Below are positions 46,219-58,331 of a stretch of 64,000 bases of DNA, piece by piece. Below the pieces are notes generated by a model. It did no database searches and had not been told where the DNA came from. It saw only the letters and a list, made by a program, of their open reading frames with translations. Positions within the stretch are counted from its first letter, which is position 1. Each line of letters opens with the position of its first letter. The stretch lies in the NCBI GenBank assembly GCA_002197995.1, contig NGZR01000001.1, positions 12,109,501-12,173,500 of the forward strand, written 5' to 3'. Position numbers and translations under genes: made by a program. Source of the stretch: Gaeumannomyces sp. JS-464 (lineage: Eukaryota; Ascomycota; Sordariomycetes; Magnaporthales; Magnaporthaceae).

Positions 46219-48797
46219 GGTTGTTGCTGTTGCACAGTCAACCGATTAATCTTGTCTAGCATTATTGCTCCCCCGTCTACCAACTCTTTTTTCCGCCATT
46301 TAATGATTCTTTTCATTTGTTCAATACACAACACTTAGCACCCATGCGCCCTTGACGGTGCGCTTGAGGATGCCCGAGCGCCGAGCACAAAAAACACCGG
46401 ACGATACCGGAGCCAAGGGCATGACTCCGACGACGACCGTCACTGCCCCCATACCACCTATCGACCGTCGAATCTATAGATGATACCAGCATAAGGAACA
46501 GCCTCGTCTCCTAGAGAGATGATTCGACCCTTATTGCACACACGAACATCCTTCAACCCCCCCCTTTTTTTTTAGCAGTATTTTTTTATTACCCCTCTCT
46601 TCACCCCAAACCAACCCCGCCATATGTTGAACACAACAGCATTTGGCTTGCATGAATGATGGATGGCAAACATGAGAAGTTTCAGCGTCTGGCGTACTTA
46701 ACTGGTGTGAGAAGGGATTCTGTCTTTTGCCCTTTCTGTGTGTGTCTGTTACCTTGCTCTTCCCTTTTTCTGCCATCGAGCTACGGAGTCGGTGCAGGGT
46801 CAAAATGCGGGGGATATCTGGGACAAAAGAATGGGAGGGTGCTGTTGTTCGACTTTGGCCCACGGCTGTCTAAACCCCCTCACTTGCTTGGAAATGGCAT
46901 GGAGTTCTTGGTGGCGTTTGTTTGGCTCTTACTGATGCCCGCTTGTATTCCGGGGTTGTGCCATAGTCCCAGCACGATACTCGGAGCCAACTCTGCCGCT
47001 GCCTCACTGTCCACGAGGTACTATCTACATTAGATACCATTTATCAATGTATGGTACGGCGCAGATACACCCAATCCCTCTAGCTCTTAGCTGGCCAGAA
47101 ACAGACACAGACAGAATACAACTAGGCAATCGCCCTTGTTCCCGATGGTTTGTTTATTTATTTATTTTGATTTTGTCACGGGCACCCGATCTGGCCATTT
47201 GCGCGGTCGAGTGGGCGGGCGGCCTGGTCCTCTGTGACCACCACTTAGAGACATGGCGATCACCAGCGGGCCCCTTTGGGCGGCCACCCCAAACCGGCCC
47301 AAGACGATGACGTTGCAGATACGTATTGGTAGGACAAGGACAGTTCACACACCGTTCACACACACACACACTCTGTCCCTCTTTCTCTCTCTGCCTCGAC
47401 TGCCCACCCTCAGGGGCGAGGGCCAGCACAGTACAGCACAGCACAGCGGCTGGAAGGGTGGGATGGGGATGTGGACGAGAAAAAGGGAGAGAGGGCCGCG
47501 CACTTTCCCACAGCCGGATCGGGAGAGCGACGACGATTGAGTCGGTGGGCGGCGGCGCGCGCCATTGGCCCAGCAGGCCCGCCGTCCTGGGCACGCGCAT
47601 GGCAAGGGTTGCATGGAGGGCAGGGCGGGGGCCAGGGCTCTTGGTTAAGCGCCGGGCTCCCAGGCCCCAGCACGCGCTTCCACGCCCCACCATTGGCTCG
47701 TCCCATGTGGTGTGTGTGTGTGGTGTGTGTGTGTGTGCCTGCTGCAAGGCCTGCAAAAAGGGCCTGCATGCAAGAAGCCTGCACGCCCGGGCGAGGTTGC
47801 GTCGTCTGATTGGCTCTGACTGCGACGCACGTTAAGCGCCGGGTCTAGGCAGCTTTGACAAGCGGCCATGTGTGATGTGCAGGATCAGAAGAAAATAAGA
47901 GAATTGATTCTTTGTTTTTTTGCGGTCAATTTGTGTCGGACGAATCGCCACCGGGACGCCCGTTCAAGGGTTGCTCGCTGCGGATGATGCTAATTTTGGC
48001 CCCTTCATTGTTGTCGGTCCGCTGTTGGCGTCTTGCCAGCTCTCAACGAGGAGCGTCGAGGCACCGGGCACCCTTTGCTCGGCGCACCGTTTTCGTCGTG
48101 AGATGAGAAAAAGAAAGGTCGAGATAATAATAGCAAGAACACAAGGTACCTAGACCGCAACCACCCCTGTCTCGATCTCGTCGCCAATCTCCAGGCCCAA
48201 GGTTGATTGGCTGTGGCTCCGCTCTGTGAAGTCACACACGAAAGCTCCAACCAACCAGGTCAGATAGCCATCCAGGATGGATGGCAAGTCGGGTAGGTAG
48301 CCAACTTGTACACACAGAGTCCACAGTCGAATATTCCCCGAAAGGAACGAAATTAGCCCACGCCTGTCCCTCCCCTGGCGTGGATCCCCGCGATCCCGCG
48401 CGCCGAGATGAAACACGGATGCTTCCCAGCGAAGCGGGTACCAACAAACTGGCGTCCGCCAGCACCTCATCGTCTGCAGCACCGGCCGAACTGGCCAAGG
48501 TACCCGCGCAGGTTGGGTGGTCGTGTTTCAGACTGCGGGCTTCCCCGTGTGTTCCATTCCATTTATAGAGACGGCCGCTTGACACGACCTCACACCCCCC
48601 AGTACGGCTGCTGTGAGGGGAAGCTGGTTGGGAGGACCGGAGATGACCTGCGCTCGGCATGGTCGCCCGGAGAGATTGTATCATCTCTCCTTCGCGACCT
48701 GGCCAAGCTTGGCAACCACGGTCGCTTCCGCTCCGACCGGGAGACGTCGTCAGCCGGGGCAGCTCGTCGTTGCAACACCACCTCCACCCTCCCTGGC
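46219..48797. other. 2.6-kb region without a recognisable gene
   Basis: Convergent region between the ends of the 45-kb gene and fan1. It contains homopolymer runs (C(9) then T(9) near 46559-46575), CA/CT-rich stretches near 47358-47395 and a (TG)n run at 47707. A TAGGTACC-type motif is at about 48146. None of the open frames resembles a known protein. Confidence 0.4.
47707..47737 (+). repeat. (TG)n microsatellite
   Basis: About 31 bases of TG repeats, interrupted by GG at two places. Confidence 0.85.
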
Positions 48798-51412
48798 TCA
48801 CCCTGGCACGCAATCTCTAACCTCGCGTGCCGTTGCCAGTGCGAGCACGACACGGACACCAGAGGCCGTCAGCACATGGATCCACAGCCGCTGCGTGTCG
48901 CTGAGGCGGTCGTTTGCGCTTTTGACCTCAGCGAACATCACCTCCGGCTCCGGCTCAGTCCGCCACAGCAGGAGGTCGGGGACGCCCGACCCTCGCTGCC
49001 TGTACTCCTGCGCCATGACCTTGCAGATGGCCGCCAGCGCCTCGCCGCGAAAGCTCTCGACGAGCTCCACGAGGTCCTTGAGCGCAAAGTCCCAGTTCAG
49101 CCCGATAACGCATGTGCGCCGCCCGCGGTGTCTTTCGTCCACCGCGCGCAGGATCGCTGCCGCCCCGCCGTTTCCAACCTCGACCAGCCGGTGGTTAATC
49201 TCGCTTGCCCGCGCCGCATGGAAAGCGTCCGTGTGCAGGTCCAGGGGGCATGCCTGATAGGCCGTCTGGAAAACATTGGGAATGTAAAGGAAGAGGATGT
49301 CGTAGAACAGGTATGCGAAGATGGTGCGGAGAATGCCGCCCTCGGCGTGGTAGCCCTTCCAGCCTTGCTTGCGGTAGTGCGACAAGCACATTTCCTCAAC
49401 CGAGCATTCGGCCCCGTCCTCGTGTTCGTCTATCCAAATCGTCTTGGTGCTCTGGCCGCGTCCCAGCTTCCCGGGTCCAGCCTCCTGATCTCTCCTGACC
49501 TGGATGCCCTCGATCGTGTGCTCCTCGGGTGCCCTCAGGCGCACATGCCCGAAATCGTGCTGCAGGCGGCGGGGGATTTTGAGTCTCCTTTCAAGCTTCA
49601 CGAGTCGCTTCTGAAGGTCATAATGGTATATCAGATGGCAGTCCCGGTCCTCCAACGCCGTCTCGCACGTAGCCACAGCGATACGCCGCCAATGCTTTCT
49701 TTTCTGCTCGAGTTGCGCCCCGCCGGCCAGGCCCGGGTCCTCGGCCTCGGCCATGTAGCGTTCTTCCAGCAAGGCCTTTCGCTGGTACCACGACCCGCGC
49801 CTGGCCATGTGGAAAAGCCGCTGATCGAGAAGCTCTGTAAGCAGTGCGTGTTCCTCCTTGTACTCGTGAAGACGGCCATGTGCATACGCAGCTTTGTGGG
49901 CGATGCGGGTGAAGGGATGGGCTGCGTTGAATCGGCGAAGATAACAGCCCTCGCCAGCGTCGTAGACTTGGTCCTCCTTGATTTGCTCCTCCCGCAAGAG
50001 CGCGCGCCACCGGGGCGCAACATCGTTGAAGAGGCGGACTACCTCACGGAAGCCCGCCTGACCAGGCGGCCCGTTCTCGAGCATCCTGTCGATTTCGAAC
50101 TCTGTCTTAATGGCCTGTTCGAACTCCAACAACATGCGCCGAGAAGTAAATATGTTGGCGGACCTGCACACTATGTACTCGGGGAAGTTTCTCCGTGACA
50201 TCTTGGACAGAATTATGGTGGTCAGAGACTTCTCGGTCCACTCGGTCGACCTGTAGAAGACGAGATGGACCCTCTCGAAAAGCTTGAACACCAAAGGCGA
50301 AAGCCTGATGCAGGGACCGGTAATAGCAAGAATCTTGTTCAGAAGCCGAGCACGATGGCTCAAGTTGCCGGAGTCTTGGTCTTGGCTGTCGGGAGAATCA
50401 AGTGCCTCGGGGGTCGAGCCGGTGGTGTTGGTTCGCCTCAAGCCGACCGAGGCGAGGGAAACCTGCCGGGAACTCACACGGCACAGCACCTTCTGGAGCT
50501 CGGCCTTGTTCCGGCCCTGCACCTTTGATTCCTTTGCCAGCATCTTGAGCTCGTCGAGATTCAGCAGGGACAGAGCCTCCTCGACGGTGGCTACAAAGTC
50601 GTCGGACGAGTCGGCAAATGTGAAGGTGTCGGCAAGGGAGTCCTCTTCTGGCTCTGCACTGGACAGAGCATCTGGACAGGCCAGGGGCGCGCCGGGAGGA
50701 AGCTTCCTGGGCTCCTGGAGGGACTGTATGGCGGCGGTGGGATCCAGAACATCCGAGTAGGAGGCCAGGGAGCTGGAGCGGTGCCACGCAGCCGTTTTGC
50801 GCAGGAACAGACGAACGTACCTAGCGGGGGTTGTTTCTGCTGTCAGCGACCATCGGCTCCTTGGCGGCGGCGGCGGCTGCGGCAGACCAACAGGTACTGG
50901 GTTTCGTAGCCAAGCGCCCTCCAGGCGTCGAAAACGGCCGTTTCCTTTGCGTCAAAGAGACAGGCCTCGTCCGACAGCACGGTCTCGAGGGCGAGGTTGA
51001 AGGCATCCACATAAATGGAGCTCCGCCCCCTGACCCAGTTCCTCCCCTCGAGCTCCGCCGACAGGGAGTCCTGCGGAAGGGCTCCTCCCGTGGCGCCCGC
51101 GGTCTCGTACGCATCGATGGCGTCCTGGCCTGCTTCGAAAGGAGGCGGCAGCGCGCTCTCGAATGGGGTCTTCATATCATCGGCGTCAGGCCCGAGGCTC
51201 AGCCCGGACGCCTCTGAATCTGTTTCCCCAGCCGGGCATGCATCTGATCGGGACGAGCGCTGAGCGAGTTCGCCGTCTGACTCCTCTGGTGTTTCCTCAT
51301 CGTCGCTGACGTCCCCTCTCGCATGCTTGGGGCTGCCAGTTTTGGGCCGCTTGGATGGTCTTGCTCCCTCTGCGATAGTTGAAGGAGAAAGCCTTTTCAC
51401 GAAGGCATCCAT
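48798..51412 (-). CDS. Fanconi-associated nuclease 1 homolog (Fan1, VRR-NUC)
   Basis: Structure-specific nuclease for interstrand cross-link repair. Exon 1 is 50888-51412 (175 codons, MDAFVKRLSPS) and exon 2 starts at 50820. A SAP-like helix pair is seen at LNLDELKMLAKESKV ... KAELQKVLC. A long TPR-like helical region follows. The C-terminal VRR-NUC domain is complete: GVPDLLLWR with the metal-binding Asp, EVMFAEVKSANDRL with the E-x-K pair, and TQRLWIHVL. The family peptide YLLVRLFLRK spans the intron, but with the best splice sites the phases do not match. So there is one frame break or an unusual splice at 50820-50888. Everything downstream is intact. The gene is head-to-head with sdc1. 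The family is clear; length is about 850 residues. Confidence 0.93.
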
Positions 51413-51801
51413 ATTCACGAGGAAGGGAAAGACACAACCAACTTGACGGCAGAGTTTGAAGCCGGGTCTCGCCCGGCCCGGGTTATACGCTCCAGGCAGA
51501 CGCGTCGGGAAATGAGGAGCTGAGGACGACGGACGGACGCGAGAGCACGTGCTCTCGTGTGTCGGGAGGCCTCGAGTGCGTACCAAGTCGGGCACAAGGT
51601 GGGACTGCTGCCAAGGGGCAGGCCCCACCTTGAACAATGCAATCCACCATCCAATTCAATGTTCGCTGAAATCATTTGCGATGCTGGCTGGGAGCTTGCG
51701 TAGAACGGACTGGCAGCTCCCATCCGCACGGGAATCCATCACAGCCCTCGTCGCCAGAGATTGTCCCCGGTGTAGAGCGAGTCGCCCTCCTTAATAAACC
51801 A
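51413..51801. promoter_or_regulatory. bidirectional promoter, fan1 / sdc1
   Basis: The 389-bp gap between divergent start codons. A CCAAT pentamer is at 51651-51655. Another overlaps the sdc1 ATG (51799-51803) and is probably incidental. Confidence 0.4.
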
Positions 51802-52789
51802 ATGTCACAACCGGACCCCATGGAAGAAGATGGTGTGGCCCTTGCGCCTGCGGCCGACCAGGAGCCAGACATTAGCCAGACCGCGACAGCTTTCCAGGTC
51901 GCCACTGCACCGCCCACGACGACCGATGCGACGGACGCGACGCCTTCAGACGGCGCTCTCGCAAGTGTAAGCTGCCGTTGGCAGATTCTCCCTGTTTCCA
52001 TTTAGGGGCCTGTACTTGGGCTATGGCCATGCGACCGCTTGCCACATCGTCTCCGAGCGGGGGAGAATTCGAGTGGCCTCGGTGTGCTGCGAGATGGGAT
52101 GAGTGGGATAGTGGTCTATATACATCACCCGTCCGTCTAGATTACAGTACAGGTGCCAAGTGCAAACCTCCGACCAAGCCTCCGAGCCTCCCACTCCTCT
52201 ATCCGCTGCTGTCACACTCCCCGGTGCTCTGTCCACGTCACTCGGCAAGCTACCAGCTCTGACCAGAAAGTCGTGCCTCAAAACACAGCTCGCCGCAACC
52301 CAAGGCGCCGTCCCCGCCGTGATATCGACAGAAGCGCCTCAGTTCCTGGCCCAGCCGCAACCGATATCGCCTTCAGTCGCTGCCGCCGCGCAACCACCGA
52401 CCCAGCCGACCGCAGGAACGTCCCCGTCGCCGCTACCCCGCGCACCAGCACGCCAATGCGCAACACGGGCTCAGCCAACCCGGACGCGGGCTCGCGCGCC
52501 ACGTCGCAACACCCGCCCGACTCCGGCTTCGTCGTTCCCGCCGAGGCCACCCCGCATGGCGCCCCCGCGAGGCAGTACCTCAACACCAAGGTCACGGGTG
52601 TCCTGTTGGAGGGCATGAAGCTCATAGCAAAAGAACAGTTCAGTTCCCCCGTCTCCCTCATGATTCCAAGACGGCAAGGCGAGCGTACATCATTGTTCTG
52701 ACAACCGACACCCTAGGCCCAAGGATCCCTTGCGAGTGCTAGGCGAGTTCCTACTCCAGCGTTCAAAGGAACTCGAGCCCGCTGTCTAG
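51802..52789 (+). CDS. COMPASS subunit Sdc1 (Dpy-30 domain)
   Basis: Sdc1 is part of the Set1/COMPASS histone H3K4 methyltransferase. Likely exons are 51802-51966, 52148-52637 and 52717-52789. The first encodes MSQPDPMEEDGVALAP and the last completes the Dpy-30 helices. The domain reads YLNTKVTGVLLEGMKLIAKEQ then, across the 79-bp intron, PKDPLRVLGEFLLQRSKELE, which is diagnostic. The middle is Ala/Pro/Thr-rich. Within exon 2 the frame changes between about 52420 and 52445; one missing base gives 242 residues. The donor of the last intron, GTTCAG, is weak, but the splice restores the domain exactly. The exon-2 start (52148) is a choice among nearby AGs. Confidence 0.85.
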
Positions 52790-53292
52790 ATCGGCTTGTG
52801 CATAGCCAAGTTCGAGTTCAGCATGCAGATAGTAGAAGCAGTGTTTGGGTCCCGCAACGGGGATGTTCTCTCAGTGAAGGGTATCGAACGACGAGAAAGA
52901 GCAGGGTGGGGGATACGAGTGGTTCATGACACATAGACGACGCTGGACACTAGGCAGGTAATCATGATTTAAACGCAAACATCCTAGGCGGCGGGGGTTT
53001 GGGAGTTGATTGCTTCTCATCATTTTAGGGTACGTTTCTTCATTTCAGTCCTATAGATCGAATCGCCTTTTCCGTGGCGGTCCAAGTGACACAAAAGGCC
53101 CGCGCCGGGAACATGGCATGGTGCCTCTTCGTCTTTTCCGAACTTGTCGCTCCAATGCATTTGTAGGAACCCATACCCCCCAAAACTCCGTTGTGACCAT
53201 CCCAGCCAAGAAAACCGGAAAGCCGAGCCGCACTGTCGACTGCGCACGCCGCGCTCGCAAAACCCTCACACGCCGTCACATCGACGCTGCTT
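52790..53292. other. convergent 3' flanks
   Basis: Between the ends of sdc1 (plus) and rps13 (minus). No gene or clear motif seen. Confidence 0.5.
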
Positions 53293-54129
53293 TTACGCAA
53301 CGATGGTGCTGGCGGTGGCGGACTCGTACCTCCAGGTGGGGGGCAGGACGCCGACCGTCTTGTAGTAGCGGGCCAGGCGGTGGATACGCGACTCGATCAG
53401 AATGAGGCGGAACTTGGAGTCCTTGTCCTTGCGGTTGCGCTCAAGGTGCTTGCGGACCGAGACAGCCTGCCGGGGAGAGGATAGGAAGTCAGCACATGTA
53501 TTTGCGGGCCAACAAGTCGCAGCTGGGAGTGGCACATACCTTCTTGATCAACATGTACAGGTCCTCCGGGATGTCGGGGGCGAGGCCTGGAATAATTATC
53601 ACTCCGTCAGTCTATGACCAAGCAGAGGCATCAAGGCAGAAATCTCGTCTCTGCAGCCACGCGGGCTGCTGAGCACGGGATCCCGCTGTGTCGTTTTTTC
53701 TTCTTTTCTTTTCGTGTGATGGCGCGCATGCCAGAGGGGACACTGGGGTGCGTCGCCCTCGGGCTTCGGCTGAGGGGATTCGTTCAAACCGTACCGTTCG
53801 ACTTGAGGATGCGCAGGATCTTGTTACCTGTAGTGCGAAAGAGAGGGGCGCTTGTCAGTACTTTGCGCTGCAGACTTCTTGCGCGATTCCGACTTCCCGA
53901 CGCCGTCCAGCCTGTGTGTGCACTTACCAGTCACAACCTTGACCTGGGCAATGCCATGAGAGTCACGGAGGATAACACCGATCTGAGAAGGGGTGGCGCC
54001 CTTCTTGGCCAGCTTGCAGATCTGCTCGACGACCTGCTCGGGCGTGGTCTTGAGCCACGCCGGCGGGTTGCGCGAGTACGGGATGGCCGAGGCCGAAATT
54101 CCCTTTCCGTTGCTGTGAAGACGACCCAT
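53293..54129 (-). CDS. 40S ribosomal protein uS15 (Rps13)
   Basis: Four exons: 53928-54129, 53795-53827 (33 nt), 53540-53586 and 53293-53466. They sum to 456 nt, exactly 151 residues, the standard eukaryotic Rps13 length. The sequence begins [20 protein letters not shown] and includes [20 protein letters not shown], the micro-exon [27 protein letters not shown] and [17 protein letters not shown]. The protein contacts 18S rRNA in the small subunit. Introns are 100, 208 and 73 bp with consensus donors. No frame break, which gives a useful contrast with its neighbours. Confidence 0.98.
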
Positions 54130-55370
54130 TCTGGCGGTTTAGTGTGGCGATGGCGGGAGATGCCTGGTTGTCGACGTTGACTTTTTTTTTCCCCTTCTTT
54201 TGTCGCGGAAAAGATGGCAAGCAAGCGCTGAATGCCTGAAAATGGCCGAGTTTGGTGGAGGACGATTTGGAAAAAGGTCGCTTAATTAGGGTCAGCCATC
54301 AATTGTGCTGGTGGGGGGAAGGAGAGCTCGGTTTGCAGTCATGTGGGACGGCTCCACCCGGACCTGAGCTTGGCCGGTTCCTTTTCCAGCCAACGTAATA
54401 AATTTTCGAGCAGAGCCCTTCCTTCTCCATGCATGCTTCTTCATCTCTCTCCAGCCAACTTTGCTGCCGAGTTTGCCTGGAGATCTACTGCAGACTCCCC
54501 CAATGCTTCTCAACCTCTACCGTAAGTCACACACTCTTCAGTCAGCCCGACTCTTGTCTTCTGCCTTTCCGCCTCGCAGGCACAAGCGCCCGCAAACCAT
54601 CCTGATGATCACAACCATTCTTATTATTCTGGTACCTCTTATGTTAGGGCTCCATTTTGGGGCTCGATGAATGCAACGGACTTCTGATTCTATTTCGCGG
54701 CCATCGCTTCCATTGTCTCGAACTTTTCTGATGGACGCTGTGCTAACATGGATTTCAGATCTCACTCGACGCGCTGGATTTTCTATCCGGGATATTCCAT
54801 TTAAAAAGCCCGTTTCTGAAATCCGGCCAGCACAATGATTTCAAAGAGTCGGGCAGGTAGGCCTCGTATGTTTCGGGATAAATCCCGATCGACGTAATCT
54901 CTTCTGGCTTTGGTAGTAGACCGATGGCAGGATATGTGCTACATGGAATCACTCGGAGGGACAACCACGCATGTTCGTACTCTATCTCTTCATATAGATT
55001 CCTCGATTTTATTACTTCGCTGGCATCAATGCAATTTTCTTCCGTCACTACGAAGCTCGTGTGGGGTCAAGATTGGACGAAAAGCCGACACAAGATAAAG
55101 AAAACCCACCATTGGGCTGTGATGCAAGAAGCCCCTGCGCTTTTGTACAGTTCCAAATACACAAAAAGACAATGAGGCGCCTACCCGTTTCACCTCGGGG
55201 GAAGAACGGAGAGACGGACCTAGCAGAAGCGTCGGTATGCCAGGGAATCTTCCGTAGAATGCTAAGCATCCTGTCGATCTTCAGAAATAATATCAACTCT
55301 CCGTATATCTCACGGCACCCACATCACACACATTGGGCCACATTACACGGGCCCCCGACTGATGTCTCGA
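54130..55370. other. rps13 promoter and U2AF 3' region with two doubtful small frames
   Basis: About 1.2 kb between two minus-strand genes, lower in GC than the genes. Two small frames are noted without conviction. Plus 54503-54670 would give 55 residues with a basic, acid-free start and a hydrophobic end (TILMITTILIILVPLMLGL). Minus 54755-55048 would give about 97 residues (YLPDSLKSLCWPDFRNGLF) but lacks an ATG at its left edge. Neither matches a family I know. Confidence 0.35.
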
Positions 55371-57781
55371 TTACCACGCGCTGACATCGAAGTTTTCCTA
55401 GGTGTTTAGTTAGTCAATAATCCAAAATCGAGGCAACAACGCGACGCCGTTTGGAGCTCAAGCTTGTGCCCCAAAAACAAAAGACGAAAGACAAGTGAGG
55501 AGTGGCTCACCTCAGGGAAGTATGTCGTCACAACGGTCCTGTCAGCAAACTTGCGGCCCGCCAGAGCCTTGAGCGCATTCGTCGAAGACTCAATGCTATC
55601 AAACTTGACATAAATCTTGCCGACGCCGGCCGACCTGCCTGCTGCCACCGCTGGGCCTAGGGATCTTGAGGTCGAGAATGGGGCCAAACTTGGAGCACTC
55701 ATCGCGGACGTCGTCGCAAATTTCTGGGGCGCGGCCGGGTTAATTGCGAGGACGCCAGTAAAAGACAACCGCGAAATATGCGGGATACCATGGGAAATGC
55801 TGGGCTCACCTTCGTAATCGTCATTGTCTAGGAGTTCGTCGGCCGTAACCATATTGAGAAGCTGCAGGACCCGGCTGAGGTCGGGATCCTGGGCAACAGT
55901 GCCAGCAAGCATGGACATGGCATTGACGCCCATCTCAATGCCCGAGACCTGGGTAATGCCGATGCTGGCTTTCTTTACCTTGAGTCTCTTGTCGCCGAGC
56001 TCCATGTTATTGAGACCGTGTATGGCGACGTCCGTGGCGGCAGGCTCGACATATTCACAGAACGCAATCCCCTATCGTAGTCGCAAAGAAATATAAAGTT
56101 AGCGGTGCTTGCTGCGTAGGACTATCAGGGGGCCTGTGCGAAGGGGCAGGGAATGGGATTCAAAAGACCTACCCTTGACTCCTCGGTACCGCTGTCCTTG
56201 ACTAGGACCAGCGCCTTGAGCTCGCCAAAGGACACAAGCAGCTCGGTAACTTGCTCCTCCGTCAGGTATGGCGCAAGGTTTGTGATACTGATCTTGTGCG
56301 GAGTGTCGACGACGCGAGACGACACGACACCGCGCTCGTATCCCGTATCGTCTACGACAGCGGGAACAATGTAGTCCTTGGGCCGGCGCAGCCCCAGACC
56401 CTGCGGGGCGCCATTGGCGGCGCCATCGCTGGTCGTGTCCTCAGCTTCCATAGTGATGCCGTCGAGGGCGAGCGCGACCGTGGTTTCAGCAGGGCTGCGG
56501 AACTCTAGAATGGCGAAGGATGAGTCGGGAGCCATTTGGCACAAGATGCAGGGGTCGGTGCTCTCTATGACGTTGAGTCCGTTGAGCTGCAGGTTCATGA
56601 AGGCAACAAGCGCGTCCTCTGTGGTGCCGGGCGCAAAGTTGGTCACGATCAGTCGCTTCGACTGCCTTGAGTTGGTCGGCCGCAGGGTGACATTGCTGCT
56701 TGGCCGGTCCCCTCCGTCGCGGTGACTGTCACGGTGGCCATCGCGGTGGCCGCCATCTCTGTGGCCGTCGCGGTGGCTATCACGCCCGTCACGACTGTCA
56801 CGACCGTCACGACCGTCACGGCCGCCGTCACGACCATCACGACCGCCCGAGTGGTGGCCGAATGGCTGTGACTTTGAGTCCATTGTCTGCTGGCGCGGTG
56901 CGCCGGGGAGCGGGAACATGCCCGAAAGCTTTGCTTGCTCGGCCGTTACGCTGTCGTATCCGGGGGGCTTGATATCCCATTGGGTGAGACGACGTTTGCG
57001 CTCGAGAATCGGAACCACGTCGGTAAGATCAGGGGTTGGCTCCCTCTTCTTGGGCGGCGGAGTGGCGCTTCGGCGGCGCTCCTCCCTCTCGCCTCTGCGG
57101 CCGCCGCCGCGGCGGTCGCCGTGGGAGTCGCCTCCCCTGTCTCTGTCACCTCGTCTGTCGTCGTCGTCACGGCGCGCGTCGCGTCGAGAGGCACCAGGAC
57201 GTTCACGATCCCAGTCCCGTTCGCGGCGATCTCGGCCACCGTAGCGGTCCTCGCGTTCACGGTCCCGGTGGCTCCGGCTCATCGAATATGAATCTGCCTC
57301 GCCCCCGCCCTCGCGGCGGGACGAGCGTCCACTGCGGAAGTCCGGCGAGCGGGACCGGCGCCTAGTTCGGTCGCGGTCGCGATCCCTGTCGCCCCGATCT
57401 CTGTCGCCACGGTCGCGGTCGCCCCGGTCTCGGTCGCGGTCTCTGTCACGGTCGCGACGATCCTCTCTACGATCATCGCGCTCGGCCCTCGACGACTGTC
57501 GCAGTCGCGGACTGTTAGCTAGGTGCACGCATGAGTGGGAAGGTCTTGCAGCTCGGGCTAGAGACGCCGACGAACCCGATGTTCCCCGGAAGAGCCATGA
57601 CGGCCTCCGTCTGTAGGTAGGGTCAAGAGAAGCAGGTTAGTTTATGTCCAGACGGCTGGCGCCGAAGCAATGCAAAAAGCCAAAGGCGGGCTCGATGCGG
57701 TGGCTTGGCTGAATTGGATTTCTATCGGCAGAGCGGAGCTGGCGACAGACACGCACCTCGAGAGTAGTTATCGCCGTTCAT
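55371..57781 (-). CDS. U2 snRNP auxiliary factor large subunit (U2AF65)
   Basis: Binds the polypyrimidine tract and recruits U2 snRNP. Exons (minus): 57757-57781, 57576-57610, 56173-57495, 55810-56071, 55511-55723, 55371-55397. Exon 1 encodes MNGDNYSR, the typical fungal start, and the last exon encodes ENFDVSAW, the typical end. The N-terminus is an RS-like region built from RD/RG repeats (DRDRDRDRDRG; GRDGRDGGRDGRD), then the ULM-like WDIKPPG. RRM1 begins at SKRLIVTNFAPG, RRM2 at HKISITNLAPYL, and a C-terminal UHM has CDDVRDECSKFG and VGKIYVKF. One extra base lies in the C doublet at 55634-55635 (coding-strand GG). With it the exons total 1885 nt, without it 1884 (627 residues). The donor of exon 2 (GTTCGT) is the least certain. 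Confidence 0.95.
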
Positions 57782-58331
57782 TACGGATGGATGGATGGCA
57801 GCGACGAAGCAGAGGAGCGCGCGATCTAGCACGTCTTGGTCTGTCTCTGATGTTGTGTGGTGTGGCGGCACGTTGGAGCAAGGTCGCCTGCTGGCTTTCT
57901 TGTCGCGCAGGGAGCTTTCGAAAATTCCAGGCTGGAGTGTTGAGCAGCCGAGTCCGCCACGCTAAGCCGCTTCGGTACTGGTGCAGGCGTCGGCGCATGG
58001 ATCCATGTGGGGCCCGTTGCTGGTGGGGCCAACCCTGCAGGTGCTCCTGTTCCTGGGCAGCCAGCGCTTGTCGCGTCCAATTTGACGGGTCGCGTGTGGC
58101 GCAAAATCGAGGAGCAGCCCCTGAATGAGACCTGGAATCTGCCTCTGTTGAGTGAGGGACAAGCAGCAATCGCAACTAAAAGACAACGACGTCAAGATAC
58201 TTTGAGTATTACCTTGTAAAGACTCATTGTTGGCAGCTACTACCCGCAGTTTGTGATCATCAAGTAAAAGGTGTCAGTGCGACAGCAAGAGAGAAAGCGA
58301 GCGATCCCGCCCTTCCTCGCCTTCGACGACG
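57782..58331. promoter_or_regulatory. bidirectional promoter, U2AF / ogg1
   Basis: The 550-bp gap between divergent start codons. CCAAT occurs at 58077-58081. No other element stands out. Confidence 0.4.

Noticed and set aside
48408..50198. 596-residue open frame on the plus strand
   Set aside because: It lies opposite fan1, whose VRR-NUC domain is clear. The plus-strand translation has no family character.
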